From NCBI GenBank assembly GCA_036768485.1, contig JAVLUZ010000154.1:25657637-25721636 (forward strand): a DNA stretch of 64,000 nucleotides. The letters run 5' to 3'. Below, one piece after another: positions 51,442-63,350 of this stretch. A program made the translations under genes and the position numbers. The DNA comes from Mermis nigrescens (lineage: Eukaryota > Nematoda > Enoplea > Mermithida > Mermithidae). A model generated the notes under the pieces. It was not told the DNA's origin, made no database searches, and saw only the letters and a list, made by a program, of their open reading frames with translations. The stretch's first letter is position 1; each line of letters opens with the position of its first letter.

Positions 51442-53338
51442 TATATTCATATTTTACTCTAATAAGAGATGCAGAGGGATCTACTATCACATTGGCAGCA
51501 CTAAAATTCTATTGGTCCAAAGAATTTTAAAAAGCACTTAATAATCAATATTAGGAACAAAAACACAATTTTTCGTCATTTCTTATTAATCACCATTAAT
51601 TGTTATCAAGAATCGCTAAAAGATTGAAAACATAATTTTGGGGTTTTCTAAATTCTGAAGGCATCCTTCGGATTATAGGAAGGAGGTCTGGTCTACGCCC
51701 TGCAATTTTTCTTTATACATGTGCGCGTGCGTTTTCTTCACTTTCTAAACGTTTGACTATCTTTTTTAAATAAAAACTGTCTAAGTCTGTTGAAAATCAA
51801 AATTTCTTAACTTGCATTTTCAATTTGGACCCTTCTGACCGTGTTACAATTTTTCGATCACGTTTTCACGCGACTGGCAACTTCCCCTTAAATTAATTAC
51901 ATATGTTGATTTATACGAGTACAAAAATCGTTTGCGTCTTTTTTCGAACATTTTTGAATATCTTGCAACTTTACGAAGGAAAGATCAATACCCATAAGTT
52001 TCCATATAGCGCACTTTATAATACATACATATGATATATGTATTATATATTGATTGATATTTAGATCATAATTAAAGGTTCAAAGACTTTTTGTCACTAA
52101 ACATCCAAAATTGAACAAATTGGAGGATAATTCAAATGGGAAATGAAAGCTGAAATAATTCTTAGTAAGTATTTTGAAACCCGTGCGCCAACAGTATTGC
52201 TAATAATAAAAGTGACTTTATTTTTTCAATTCTGGGAAAACATTAGTGTTTAGCCTGCTTATGCATAGTGCTTTTCTATTTCTCTTATTTGGAGCCAGTA
52301 TAATCATAGGTAGCGCCTTAGCGCGTACCTATAATATACTTGGGTACCCTTTTTCTTATATATTTATTACAGCGAGTGCTAATTTTATGTCCCCCTCCCT
52401 CACATTAACATCGCTTCATACCTGGGAGGTGCGGCTTTTTCTAAAAGATGGATAAAAATACAACTTAGCTTTTTTCTACTTGTTTACACTCAATACCGAG
52501 TTGGTAATGAGGAAGTGAAAATTCAAATGATATGCAGCCAGCCAATTTTTTTAAAATGTTGCCCTTGACTAGTAGGTCACGAATCTGACCTTAAAATTTC
52601 TTTACACTCAATTATTGTTGTACAAAAGTATAAAATGAACGGGTTTTTACTGTTTGCGTGTCTCCAAATTTACCGAAATCAGTTTTACATTATGTTCAGT
52701 CTGGCTGGTTTTGAAATGTAGACAATTAAAAAATCTAGTGGTACGTTTTTATTTCTTCCAAAAAAGCGATAGTTGCAAAGTAATATGCTATTTAGCGTAG
52801 ATTCGGAAACGAAAAATGTTTCATTCTGCCAAGCTCTTTTCGCCATGAGCAATGCATATATTTTATACAAATCTTCTCCGTAACGTCAGAATAACGACTG
52901 TGACCTTTAAACTTTCTACAGCCGGTGATTGCTGAGCTGTGAGCAGGTAAAGTTTGAATTATGCACATGTTAACTCCGTATTGCATATTTCTCAGTCAGT
53001 TTTGTTATTTCGAAGATTTTTAACTCATCTTTGATAAATAATCATTTTTATTAGCAAAGATGCACTATTTTTAAAGTTAATAGGAATGGGAAACATTCTT
53101 CAAAATATTACGTGCAAATTAATTACTTCATAATTATCATTATTCACATGCGCCGTCTTTATCAAACCGATTCCAATATGTTTCCATGTTAAAATCCATG
53201 CGAATTTTTGTCTGTCCATTTTTGAAATGTATGCGATTCATGAATTTTTTGAATTTGTAGAATTTTCTGTTTGCAATTATCGGAGGGCCTACTCCGCTCC
53301 CCGAAAATCCTTTCCCTACACCCATGTGTGGTCGAAAC
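51442..53338. other. Intergenic between convergent K2P genes, one small palindrome
   Basis: AT-rich and without genes. Near 52304-52334 AGGTA-GCGC and GCGC-GTACCT fold around CTTA. The 69-aa ORF at 52246 is hydrophobic but has no acceptor or relatives that I can name. Confidence 0.4.
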
Positions 53339-53591
53339 CACACGTGGGCCTGGAGAGGGAGTTTGGGGGTATGCATCCCAGAAGGCCGAAACCCCCCAAG
53401 AACCGAAATTACCTTCCAGAATTCAATTTTTGAATTTTTTTGTTTTTTCGCGATTTTTTAATGCCAATAGATAGTGCTCAATGAAAAACGTTAAAAATTG
53501 CGTTTTTCGCCATATCACCATTTTTAAGATTATTTTTTTACCTTTAAAAAATCTTGCACCTCCCCTAGAATTTCGGTGCTGCCCACCTATG
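53339..53591. mobile_element. hAT-like MITE (family D) with exact 8-bp target duplication
   Basis: The ends CACACGTGGGCCTGG and CATAGGTGGGCAGCACC (inverted) are flanked by exact GTCGAAAC at 53331-53338 and 53592-53599. It is 253 bp, homologous throughout to the 12170 element, and lies about 290 bp past the minus-strand K2P stop codon. Confidence 0.93.
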
Positions 53592-53882
53592 GTCGAAACC
53601 CCTCCTACCAAAGCCTCCAAGTTTATACATAAAATGATTAAATACCTACATAAAATTCCCGTTTGACATAACATACGCACACTATGACCGGTTTGGTTGG
53701 AGGTCAGAGTTGAGCTATGAAAGTTTTTAAGCCAAATTGGTCCGAAAAGCTAATATTAATGCTGAAAATACTTTAAAAACTATGTATTTTTTCAACGTTT
53801 TTGATAATTTTAAACACTTGCGGAAAAATTTTGATTTTCGTAACTTTTTGTCCATTACAAAACCACAAAACGTCTAAGTGAA

Positions 53883-54516
53883 TTATCGGCGCTGCCTATC
53901 CTTGACAATATTTTTACATTCGGTCAAAATATCGTTGATTTTTCTAAAATCAACGCGGACGCTCCTATCCTTCCAAACGCGTTTCCCGTCGATCTTGCCG
54001 ATAAAATCGCCGTCCCGATCGTCGAGAGCGTCGTCGTTGGACGGCTCGTCTTCCGTCTGCAACTCCTCTTCGATCAAACTTTTCTCATCCGTCTGCGCCC
54101 AGCCGTCTTGCAAGGCTTCCTGCTTCTTCCACTCCAGCATTAAGTGGCGCTTTTTGGCGTCGCTCATTACGATCGACAAAAGCATGCTGTGATTGGCGAC
54201 CATCTTGCACACCTCCAGCAAAGCCTCGTCGGCCGAATCGACCTCGAATTCGGCTCCGCTCCCCCTATTTCCTCCTCTTCGATCTGATTGGTCAATTCGA
54301 CGTCCGTATTTTCCGTCCTAATGAGCGATTGAATTTCGACTATGGCCGACAAAGGGAGGCAACGGGCCCTTTTTCGGCGAATTTTTTCGATCAAATCATC
54401 GATCAACTGCTCGAGCTTCATTTGGACCAAATTTAGGCACATGCTTACCAGAGATAAGCCGATTAGCACTAGCAAGAAGCTGTAAAGCATGTGCTGGGTA
54501 TTTGGAGTCACGTCGC
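53883..54516 (-). CDS. K2P gene (minus strand) exon 4: filter end, M4, cytoplasmic tail, with frameshift
   Basis: The acceptor is TTTTACACAG. It completes Gly and continues DVTPNTQHMLYSFLLVLIG, LSLVSMCLNLVQMKLEQLI and DDLIEKIRRKRARCL. Near NQIEEEEIGG the frame must change at the G-run 54261-54265. The tail then resumes as EFEVDSADEALLEVCKMVA and later DDRDGDFIGKIDGKRVWKD, ending RQRR at stop 53885-53883. Both parts look coding. Confidence 0.92.
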
Positions 54517-57500
54517 CTGTGTAAAAAAACATAGCCATCAAGCGCGGATGCAAGGGGTGGGGGGGGCCTCTGCCCCTAAACCTTTTGTTCAAATTTGTTG
54601 AGCATTGCGGGTAGCAACAAAATTCTGAGAGGTCGATGGGGATAAATTGCCAAAAATAGCACCGATAATTAAGTTCTGGAGGGGTCTATCAATTTTAGAA
54701 GGTCCTCCTGATTCTGAAGATCCAGACCTGCCCAGACCCCCTGACGCCCATGTGTGGTTGGTAGTTGGTATGCGCCTGGGGTTGAAAAACGTGAAAATCT
54801 GACATAAAATTTTTTGATCACTTCATTGTCAAAATTTACTGCATTTTTAATGATTCGCTCGTTCTCTGCATTAAAAATGATATTTATCGAAAGAATTTAA
54901 GTTTCTTCTGCGACATAAATAACGAAAACTAAAACTATCAAAAAAGCGTCATTTAATTTAATGCTATCCAAAATATATTTAGTGGTTAGGTCTTGTTTAA
55001 AAAATGATATTCTCAAGCTTGTTTATTCTAAATTTACCAGAAAGTTTTCTACAAGGCATTGTCGAAAGAAAGTCATTAGAAAAGCATTCCTTTCTCTGCA
55101 TTTTGTGAAAATTTATCTATGGAAAGTGAACGTTCTTTTGAAAATGGAATCTAGGAGAAGGAATAATATGATTAATTTTTATTGATTTATGTAATTTGCA
55201 GCGTAATTTCGTTATTAAATCAATCGTAATTAAATCTATTAATAGTAAAATTATGATTCAAGGTGCTAAAAAAACTAAACAATCAGGAAGGCCGATTCTA
55301 AATTTCTCACCGAGCCCAATGGTTGTCAGGCTTTGAAAAAAGAAATAGAACGATGTCTCAAAATTCCAATGCTCCCACGAGCAAAAGACCAACGAGCAAA
55401 AGCACATCCATCCGAGCGAAATCATCATCGCGATGCATAAAGGAAATTCTCGTACTGCGATCGACTGAGCGATTTCTTCAACGTCCGTCGTCTGCAAAAA
55501 GCGTTCAAATAAAATTATTGGGAAAAACAGTAAATTATAAATTCCATTATGACACGATTACAACTTTTTCCTTATATAGTTCAATGTTATGAATCTGCGA
55601 ACTTTTGAAGTTCGAGTGATGCAAGGGCACAGTTTCATAGTTTGACTATTTGATACTTTAGGCATCAAAAGTGATATTTGAACATGTAACGCATGTTAGT
55701 TTCTCAGACTCAAAATATGGGTACCATACAGACATGTGATAAGGAAAGATGGGAGATTCTCCTCACCCAAAGTTGAGTCATCCTCACCCAACCCCACCTG
55801 AGCCAGAAAATTTTTGACATCTTCACCCGATTTTTTGAGATAATCGAATTTTTCGGCCGTTTTTGGTGTTTTTGACCGTTTTTGGCCGAAAATTGGAGTT
55901 CATTTCCCTCCATAGAAATGGCTCTGAATTTTGAGCATTTGTATATATGATACCATAGGTGGGCAGTAGCCTAATCTCGGGGTTGGATGGGGGGGCAAAA
56001 TCGACTAAAATTTCATCATAAACACAATTCTGGAGTCTAGCGATTTAAGGGAAGCCCACCATATTCTCGGATCCAGACCCCCCAGGCCCCCACGCCAATA
56101 TGTGATGGGTACCCACGCTGCAGTGTTCAGTATTTTAAAAAATTCAAAAATTGTCTTATCATCTAACGACGTCCATATATTTTGCTCATTTTATCACATT
56201 TTGCATTTGCATCGGCCTGAGTTTACCGATAAGACATATTTTTTCTCTAATAGAGATTCGAGCAGAACGAAATTGTAGATCATACATATGGCTTTTACTA
56301 TTAATTCCAAATTCGGGCTTTGAAGCACTTTTAACATAAGCTTAATCTTTCGAAAGTGAGCATAAGCTACATAAGCATACATGGGCAGCGACCGAATTCC
56401 GGGGAGTCTGAGTGTTGTAAAACTAAAAAATCCCCAAAAAACATATCGAAAATTCAATCCGGGAGTCTATCAATTTATGGGGTCTACCGCATTCTCGGGG
56501 GTCTTAACCCCCAATCCTCTCCCTCACGCCCATGTTTGTACATAAGTACCGATAAGTGGCTCTAGTGGCGGTAGCTCTGTAGTAAGGGTGTGGTTGGTAT
56601 ACAGACATTTCCAAAACAGCCAGAAATAGATCCGAAAATTCGCCCGCCCCGTGCGAAATAGCGCCTTTTCTCCGTTTTACGTTTATAATTTATTTAAAAT
56701 CCTTTTTGGTGCAACATTTTCCCAGAAAATTTTAAAGTTTGAAAAATAAAAAGTTTACCGTGCTGTAGCCATTTATCCTAACCGAATGCATTTTGAAGCG
56801 GCTGTATACGAACAACATAATGTTGCATAACATTTTTCCTAATTCGGCTAAAGTAAACAGGGCCAATGGAATGCCAAAGGCCGAATACAGGATGGTAGCC
56901 ACTCGACCGGCTACCGTATCCGGGGCGCTATATCCATATCCAATGCTAGTGTACAATGTGCCGGCGAAAAATACCGATCCAATGAACGAAAAATCGGATG
57001 TCTTGGTCAAATTTCGGGCTGCTTTACCAATTTTCATTGATTTTTGACAGAACGAGTTTAATTTTGGGGACAAAATGTCGTGCGCCCACGCGTGCCACGT
57101 GTCTGTGGAATAGAGCAGCTGTGATTCGGACTGATTTTCTGCCGATGTATTGCTACTAGTGGCGTTTAATAAAAGCTGGAAAAGGATTGCCTTGAAAAAG
57201 TCAAAATCGAAAGTATAATTTGTTAACTTTGCATAAACTTGGAGTAATCCAAAATGGCTATGAAATTCTGAAAGGCTGTACGCAACGTGTTCTTAGGAGG
57301 TTTGGGGGATTATGACCAACCCCCTCTCCAGAATGGCGATGGACCCCGCAAATGGCTGCGATCCCTCTAGATTGTCGATTTTTCGTAAAAATTTTAAAAA
57401 GTGTGCCCTTTGAAACGTTTTTAGCTCATTTTTGGCTCAAAGTCTCAAATTTCCGGCGCTTCACGCCATATGCGCGTTTTTTGGCTACATTTTTGTTCAA

Positions 57501-58060
57501 TGTACTCGGTATATTTAAAATTTCTTCGAATTTTTTCAAATTTTTTTCGAAAGTTTTCAATGTTTTGATGTTATATGTTTTTGATGACATGTACCCATCG
57601 TTTTTTAGCCCAAAAAGCTTTAGATGAAAAATTATCACAAACATAATTTCATAATTCAAATCGAAAACTATAGTGAATTTTATTGCGCAAGCTTCTAGAG
57701 ATATAGAAATAATGATATAAATCTATACCTAGCTTTGTAAACCAATATAATATAAGGTGAATTTATTAAATAAAAACGAATACTAAATATAGCAGAATTT
57801 CCAATTAGAAATATCATTTTCTGATCTCATACCTCGAACATTTGATAAATAGTTTCGATGGTTTGATTTTTATGATTAACAACGCCTCGAGATTGTTCGC
57901 ATAAGTCCGCCTTCGTCATGGATTTGTTACCACTGCGAAACGGATCGCCCTCAATTAAGTGAAATAAAATTCCTCCAAATAGCGAATATAAAACGAGAAT
58001 AGTTAGAAAGATGATTGGTTGGAAATCATGTAGATGAACGGAATAGTTTGATTTGAACAT
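53883..58060 (-). CDS. TWK/K2P potassium-channel gene, complete, four exons, one apparent frameshift
   Basis: A two-pore-domain leak K+ channel of about 486 residues, counting one base for the frameshift. Order: short N-terminus, M1, a long extracellular cap with several N-glycosylation sequons, P1 (SIGYGY), M2, a loop, M3, P2 (TIGLGD, split by an intron between the two filter glycines and Asp), M4, and an acidic/basic cytoplasmic tail of about 180 residues. Splice phases 0, 0 and 1 all agree. The last exon changes frame near a run of five G at 54261-54265; one more G would restore the frame. This may be an assembly error or a real lesion. Confidence 0.93.
55311..55491 (-). CDS. K2P gene (minus strand) exon 3: M3 and second pore
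   Basis: After acceptor TTTTTGCAG it reads TTDVEEIAQSIAVREFPLCI, then M3 AMMISLGWMCFCSLVFCSW and pore helix ETSFYFFFQSLTTIGL. The donor CTCG|GTGAGA splits the first base of the filter Gly codon (phase 1). M3 is unusually Cys- and Met-rich. Confidence 0.95.
56376..56538. mobile_element. hAT-like MITE (family D variant) with exact 8-bp target duplication, K2P intron 2
   Basis: It starts CATACATGGGCAGCG and ends CGCCCATGTTTG, flanked by exact TACATAAG at 56368-56375 and 56539-56546. It is 163 bp. A related but less clear copy lies at about 55962-56105 in the same intron, and others near 54600-54770, 49115-49262, 59459 and 60716. Confidence 0.88.
56759..57175 (-). CDS. K2P gene (minus strand) exon 2: cap, P1 and M2
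   Basis: The 139 codons have phase 0 at both ends. They begin LLLNATSSNTSAENQSESQL (sequons NAT, NTS, NQS), then pore helix FIGSVFFAGTLYTSIGYGYS, APDT, and M2 GRVATILYSAFGIPLALFTL. The filter SIGYG is followed by Tyr where Asn, Asp or His is usual. The acceptor is TTTTCCAG and the donor ACG|GTAAAC. Confidence 0.95.
57300..57620. mobile_element. Partial family A MITE, K2P intron 1
   Basis: Recognisable family A interior (TTAGCTCATTTTTGGCTC and GGCGCTTCACGCC at about 57457), truncated at both sides and diverged. Confidence 0.6.
57833..58060 (-). CDS. K2P gene (minus strand) exon 1: N-terminus and M1
   Basis: ATG 58060-58058 begins MFKSNYSVHLHDFQ, then M1 IIFLTILVLYSLFGGILFHL, the IEGDP motif and sequons NKS and NQT. 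The donor is GAG|GTATGA. Acceptor-like TTTTGCATCAG lies just 5' of the ATG, suggesting a spliced or trans-spliced leader. The ORF is open slightly further upstream. Confidence 0.9.
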
Positions 58061-61000
58061 TACTGATGCAAAAAATGTGCGCTGCAAATTCGAGTCAATG
58101 TCGCATAGACTGCAAAATCCATGCGAGTTTAGATTGTGGTAAATAATACAGTTTAGAATGGAGGAACTAAGATTAATTTGTTTTCACGACTGATAAGCAG
58201 CATGTGCATTTATCACTTCCCCGTATATCAGTTAAAAATCTCATTAACATTCCTAACAGATTCTTCATTGCTATCCAACGCATTTGCTCATTTAAGCGGA
58301 TCAACCACTTTTTCCACAGTGTAATTGTACGCGTTTGATATTTAAAATAAAAAAACGTTTGAAATTCGCCTTCCGGAAACGTTTATTAGCCGGGCTTGTG
58401 AGGCATTTTCATATCATTCCAAACGATATATTTAGGCATTCTTGAATAAATTATTATTTCATTCAAGCATGCAGTATTATGGATTCCTGTTTACCTTTCG
58501 TTGAAAAGTAAATTTTCTTTAGCAGCGCTCAATCACCTCAGCCGCTGCGATCAAAAGTCGCTATAAAAGAAATATTCTATAAACGATAATAGTGTACATA
58601 CATACATACAACAGCTTAATACCATTGCAAAAGATAAAACAAATTAAATAATATCATGGGAAAATGCTCCGATGGAAGTAAGGACGAATGTACTTGGAAA
58701 CATGCATCATTGAGGATTAAAAGATAGGGACTGGGAAAAAATCACCTATTTGTGCGAAAATCATAAAAATCTGCTCAAAAATTAGACTTTCCCTAAGCAA
58801 TGCAGACAAGTACATTCTGCGGTCTGCAGTAGAGATAAAAACATAAACAGAGCATTATCCAAAAGTAGAGAGGATCAATTTGAATTAAAGAGCGACAAAT
58901 CGTGAGGATAGATGCTAAAACGCAGCAAGAGCGCTAAATCGTGACGAGGTCTGTGCAAGACAGGTAAGAATAAAAAGACAATAAAAATTACGAGAATTAT
59001 AAACGACGATAAAGGAGAAAATGTGACTGTAGGACCATAATAAAACAAGTTAGATGCGAATTCCACAATTCATTTATCACTCATCGGTGTTTATTGAATT
59101 TTTAACTATATTTTCAAAAAAATTACTACATATATTGACAAGCAACAAATCAATCATTCAAAGTTTCTTAGTAAGCTCTTCTTTGAGCGAACCAGTAAAG
59201 AATGTTAAGAGAAGACACCATATTTTTCACAGACCGCAGAATATACTTCGATTTTTGCATTGCTTGAGTTTTGCATACATAGGTGAATTTTTTCGTAGTC
59301 AATGATGCGTGTTTCCAAATATATTCGTCCTTTTATTGTTCTATGAAATCATTTTTGCTTGCTAGTATCCTTCTTCCTATTAATAACAATATTAGAGTGA
59401 ATCAGTGAAGTTCACGAGGAACATTCCGATAACGGGGTTCCTCAGGGGTCCTGCCTCCCCACACATGGGCGTGGGCGGTTGGGGGTTTCCGTCCAGAATC
59501 CGGTAGACCTACGAAATTCGATATGCCCCTTGAGTTGAACTTTCGGCACATTTTTGGGATTTTTGCCAGTTCCAACCCTACCCAGAACCCCCGAATTTGG
59601 TGGCTGCCCACCTATGGTCCTGACCTGCCGGTGTATCGTAATGTGCCACTTGTTCCAACCTACTTCAATGATTTGCACTTCTTGCTAAGCTCGAGTTAGC
59701 GAATTCTCAATTTCAAATCCGACGCTCTTATCACTAGACTCCGGCCTCTGGTCAGGGGGGTGCGGAATTGTGCAGTTGCATCCCTGCTTCGACAAATTAT
59801 ACACGAGAAATTATGCCGAAAACGAAAAGAGCATCAGAACTTGTGCTAAAACGCTTAAAATCATGTTCAGAATCTTGTTATTTCTTGACAATTTTGTCGC
59901 TACAAGCAATCTCTAATTAAGATGAAAACGAAGTGTAGCAAGTGAGCTTTAATGTCTATCATATGTACCTGGGCGTGGCAAGGGCGAATTTCTGGACCTA
60001 TTTTAGACTGTTTTTCGGAAAGTTGGGGTACCGCCGCTTCAGAAAATCCTATAGTATGTTTCACACGAGTTTGGGCATAAGTTTTAAAAACTATGTTCGA
60101 CAATAAGCCGTCAGATTGCGATCATAACATTGGTTTGATATATACGTAATTATCGTAATCCGTCGGCTTACTTTCGAAAAAATAACTTTAAATTTATGCC
60201 CAAACTAAATACTTGGCAAAAAACGACATTTTCATCCATGAGATAGTATGTACTTTCCGTACACGCGTCCAAGTGCGGTAAGTTGAATAATTAAATAATA
60301 ATAATAATAATATTAACACTTATCTCTTTTTTAGAATATTTCGCACGACACGATTCATAACCGGAGGAGCTAGCAGACAATAAACGGTCAAAACGTTTGT
60401 TACCCCCGAGTTTAAACTTTACACCATCACAGCTTGTAGCTCTGTATTGGGTTTAAAGAAACGCGTACAATCACAATTGCGATATATAACCCTTAAGACC
60501 TACTCTTTTTATAATACTTTGCACGCCTCGATATATAACCGGAAAAACTGGCGTTTAATTTTAAAAGTTTAAATTTTTTTGACCGAAAAAAAAGAAAATT
60601 GGAAATAAAATTACTTTAAACCTCTAAAACAGAGTCTGCATTGACTTTACACAAATGCGGTCAAGTTCAACGTATAGCCCTTAAAATATTTAAACATTAG
60701 CTTGCAGGTTACGACACACACGGGCGTGGGTAGTTTGTACCCCTCTCCACCACAGAATCCGTGGACTCCCAAAATCGATAAGCCCCTCCCAGAATTAAAT
60801 TTCTGGCATATTTTGTTTGGCATTTTTGCCGGTTTCGCATCAACCATACCCCAGATTTCGGTCGCTGCCCACGTTAGGTTACAAAATATCATTAAAACCA
60901 GACAAGAGGGAAGTTCTGAAATGCTTTGGACGTGACCAGAAAGGGGTCTTCCGACCAGACTTGCACGTGGGGGTTCAGGAACCTAGACTGCATGTGGGCG

Positions 61001-62393
61001 TAATGAGGGTTTGGGGTTGTCGATCCACGATTATCGTAGACGGGCAATCGATACCTTCACATTCCACCAAACAGTCAAAAATATAGGTTAATAATTCGCT
61101 ATTCAAATGCAAAACAGCATCTTGTCTCCCTTTTGCATTGTCTGCTTTTATTCAAAACGATTTCTGCTGCAATTGTATTTTGATTTAAAATTTGAGAGTA
61201 TGTCTTTAATTTTAGAGAGCGAAGCAGAAACACGTTCAGAGAATAGGATTATACTTATTTCATTGGAGAATTTAACGCGAAGCGCCTAAATTTTTTGAAA
61301 TTTATTTAAAAAATGATTCACCGGCGCCAAAAAAGTGAATAAACGTTATTAATAAATATCATTCGGCGCGGAGTGCCGGAAAACATTTGAGAGCCGCCCT
61401 TTATGTTAACTGCGTCTTTAAAGGAACTAAGCTAGCAAACCTATGGTGCAATTTTCTTTGCTGCTGCTGCTGCATACAAATGAATTTACCAACCTACGGC
61501 ATAAAACTGTGGTAATTACCGAAATTGAGGCCAAAATAAACTTCACAATATGCGTTTTTGGGCATTTCATCTCAAAAACCCAATTTTGAACTATTATGGA
61601 TTTGGCGCATCTTGTTTGGATCGCGTTTTTCCTTAAGTTTGCTGATTAGGGGTTCCTAATATTCTGTGAAAAATGACCGATTCTGATATTCTAATTAATC
61701 GAAACATCCATGATTATCAGCAACCCATACATATTTTTTAATGACAATTTGCCCACAAATATAATAGGTTCGTATGTATAACGCAATCGATTTAGGCAAT
61801 AATGTCATGATCAATCGCAGTCGTTAAAAACATGGACAAAAACACAAAAATACGATCAACGCGAATGCTCGGGCAAGTGACTTGGAACATCTCATTACAT
61901 ACTACAAATGACGACATCTACCACCTAAGGTGTAAACGACTAGTTCAAATTACAACAAACGGGATGCTACGTAACCAGGTACGGCATTGAGTCTGCGATT
62001 TATCCGCTACCAAAATGAATGTAAACCGAGGTACAAAACCGTTTGCATCGTACATAACTTTACACTACGAAAATGTCATTCCTAGTCACCACAGTAAGCG
62101 AAAGACCGCGTCGAGTCGAACTTATTTACAACATTATTTGCAATCGGTTTACACTTTGCTAAAAAAATCGCGAATTCGGGCGAAACGCGATGTAATAGAA
62201 GCTTGAATGAAGAATTGTGCATACGATAAGAAAATATACGATGATAAAAAATATACACAAACAGCCAGTATACATGCGTTGAGGACTGAAAAAAAATCAA
62301 TAAGTCATTATATCAATCTGATTAGTGTACGACGTATTCTAATTACGTTAAAAAATGCGGTTTTCGAATCGGGAGCAAAAGCATTACCATCGC
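58061..62393. other. Upstream of minus-strand K2P gene; repeats, no gene
   Basis: 58061-59400 is AT-rich with no recognised feature. At 59459-59616 and about 60712-60874 are family D-like elements; the second has flanking CAGGTTAC / TAGGTTAC. A 63-codon plus-strand ORF at 62015-62206 has balanced composition but no similarity or splice support, and I treat it as unproven. Palindrome variants occur at 61268 and 61372. Confidence 0.4.
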
Positions 62394-62401
62394 TAAGTCA
62401 G

Positions 62402-62626
62402 CATAGGTGGGCGGCATCGAAATTCTGGGGGTGCAAGATTTTCAAAGATCAAAAAATGGCCTTAAAATGGCGGTATGGCGAGAAAACACCATTTTTCAAC
62501 GTTTCTCATCGAGCACTATCCATTGGCATCAAAAATTGCGAAAAAAAAACAACAAAAATTGAATTCTGGGGAATATTTTGGTTTCTTGGGGGTGCATACC
62601 CCCCAAACCCCCCACGCCCAGGTGTG
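62402..62626. mobile_element. hAT-like MITE (family D), reverse orientation
   Basis: It begins CATAGGTGGGCGGCATC and ends CGCCCAGGTGTG. Flanking octamers TAAGTCAG and TACGTCAC match at six of eight positions. The interior aligns with the 12170 and 53339 copies. Confidence 0.8.
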
Positions 62627-62896
62627 TACGTCACTATCTCTACAAGACTTAATTCATTCAGCCCATGCATGCACCGGCTCGAAATTGTGGATGGAGTCCC
62701 CGGCTATTTTTTAGGGGGAATGGCTTCCAATTTCGGTCAAAAATGGCAAAAAAACAGCTAAGAACATCTGAAAAATGCAAGTTTTTGCCTGAATGAGTCG
62801 AAGATTTTCTGACTTAGGGGGGTGAAGGGCATATGTGTTCTTAAAGGAGGTGTCCATCCCCAGAATAACTGCCGACCCCGCAAAATGACTGCGATC

Positions 62897-63342
62897 CAGT
62901 GTTTTTTTGTACAAGGTCCCTTTGTACATGTACAAAGATGGTCCCTCAAAGTCTTTGTACATTTCGTACACACAAATTTTTGGGTACTATAATATGGTAC
63001 AGTAGCGATTTTAGTGTGACGGAAACAGAGCTGTTCGACCTTTGGTTACGTATTTTAGCAATTTCCAGGTTTCTGAGGGCAAAAATCAGTAATAATCGTC
63101 TCAAAACGGCGCGAAGCGCCAAAAAATTTGGCATTTTTCCTTTCAAAATGCAATTTCTGAAATTATAAAGATATATAGAACACACAATTGCTCATTTCGG
63201 CGCGGAGCGCCGAGAATTTGCGAATTTCGAACCTTTTTTGCAGTTTTTGTCTTCCAAAAAATCTTTGTACATGTACAAAGACGGTCCCAAAAAGTCTTTG
63301 TACATCGGGAAAAATCTTTGCCGAATACAAAAAAAAACCGTG
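62897..63342. mobile_element. hAT-like MITE of the TTTGTAC family, exact 8-bp target duplication
   Basis: The inverted ends CAGTGTTTTTTTGTACAAGG and CACGGTTTTTTTTTGTATTCGG are flanked by exact CTGCGATC at 62889-62896 and 63343-63350. It is 446 bp with palindromes GGCGCGAAGCGCC (63108) and GGCGCGGAGCGCC (63199). Confidence 0.94.
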
Positions 63343-63350
63343 CTGCGATC

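Noticed and set aside
62015..62206. 63-aa ORF as a gene or terminal exon
   Set aside because: Composition is acceptable, but there is no recognisable homology, splice acceptor or partner exon.
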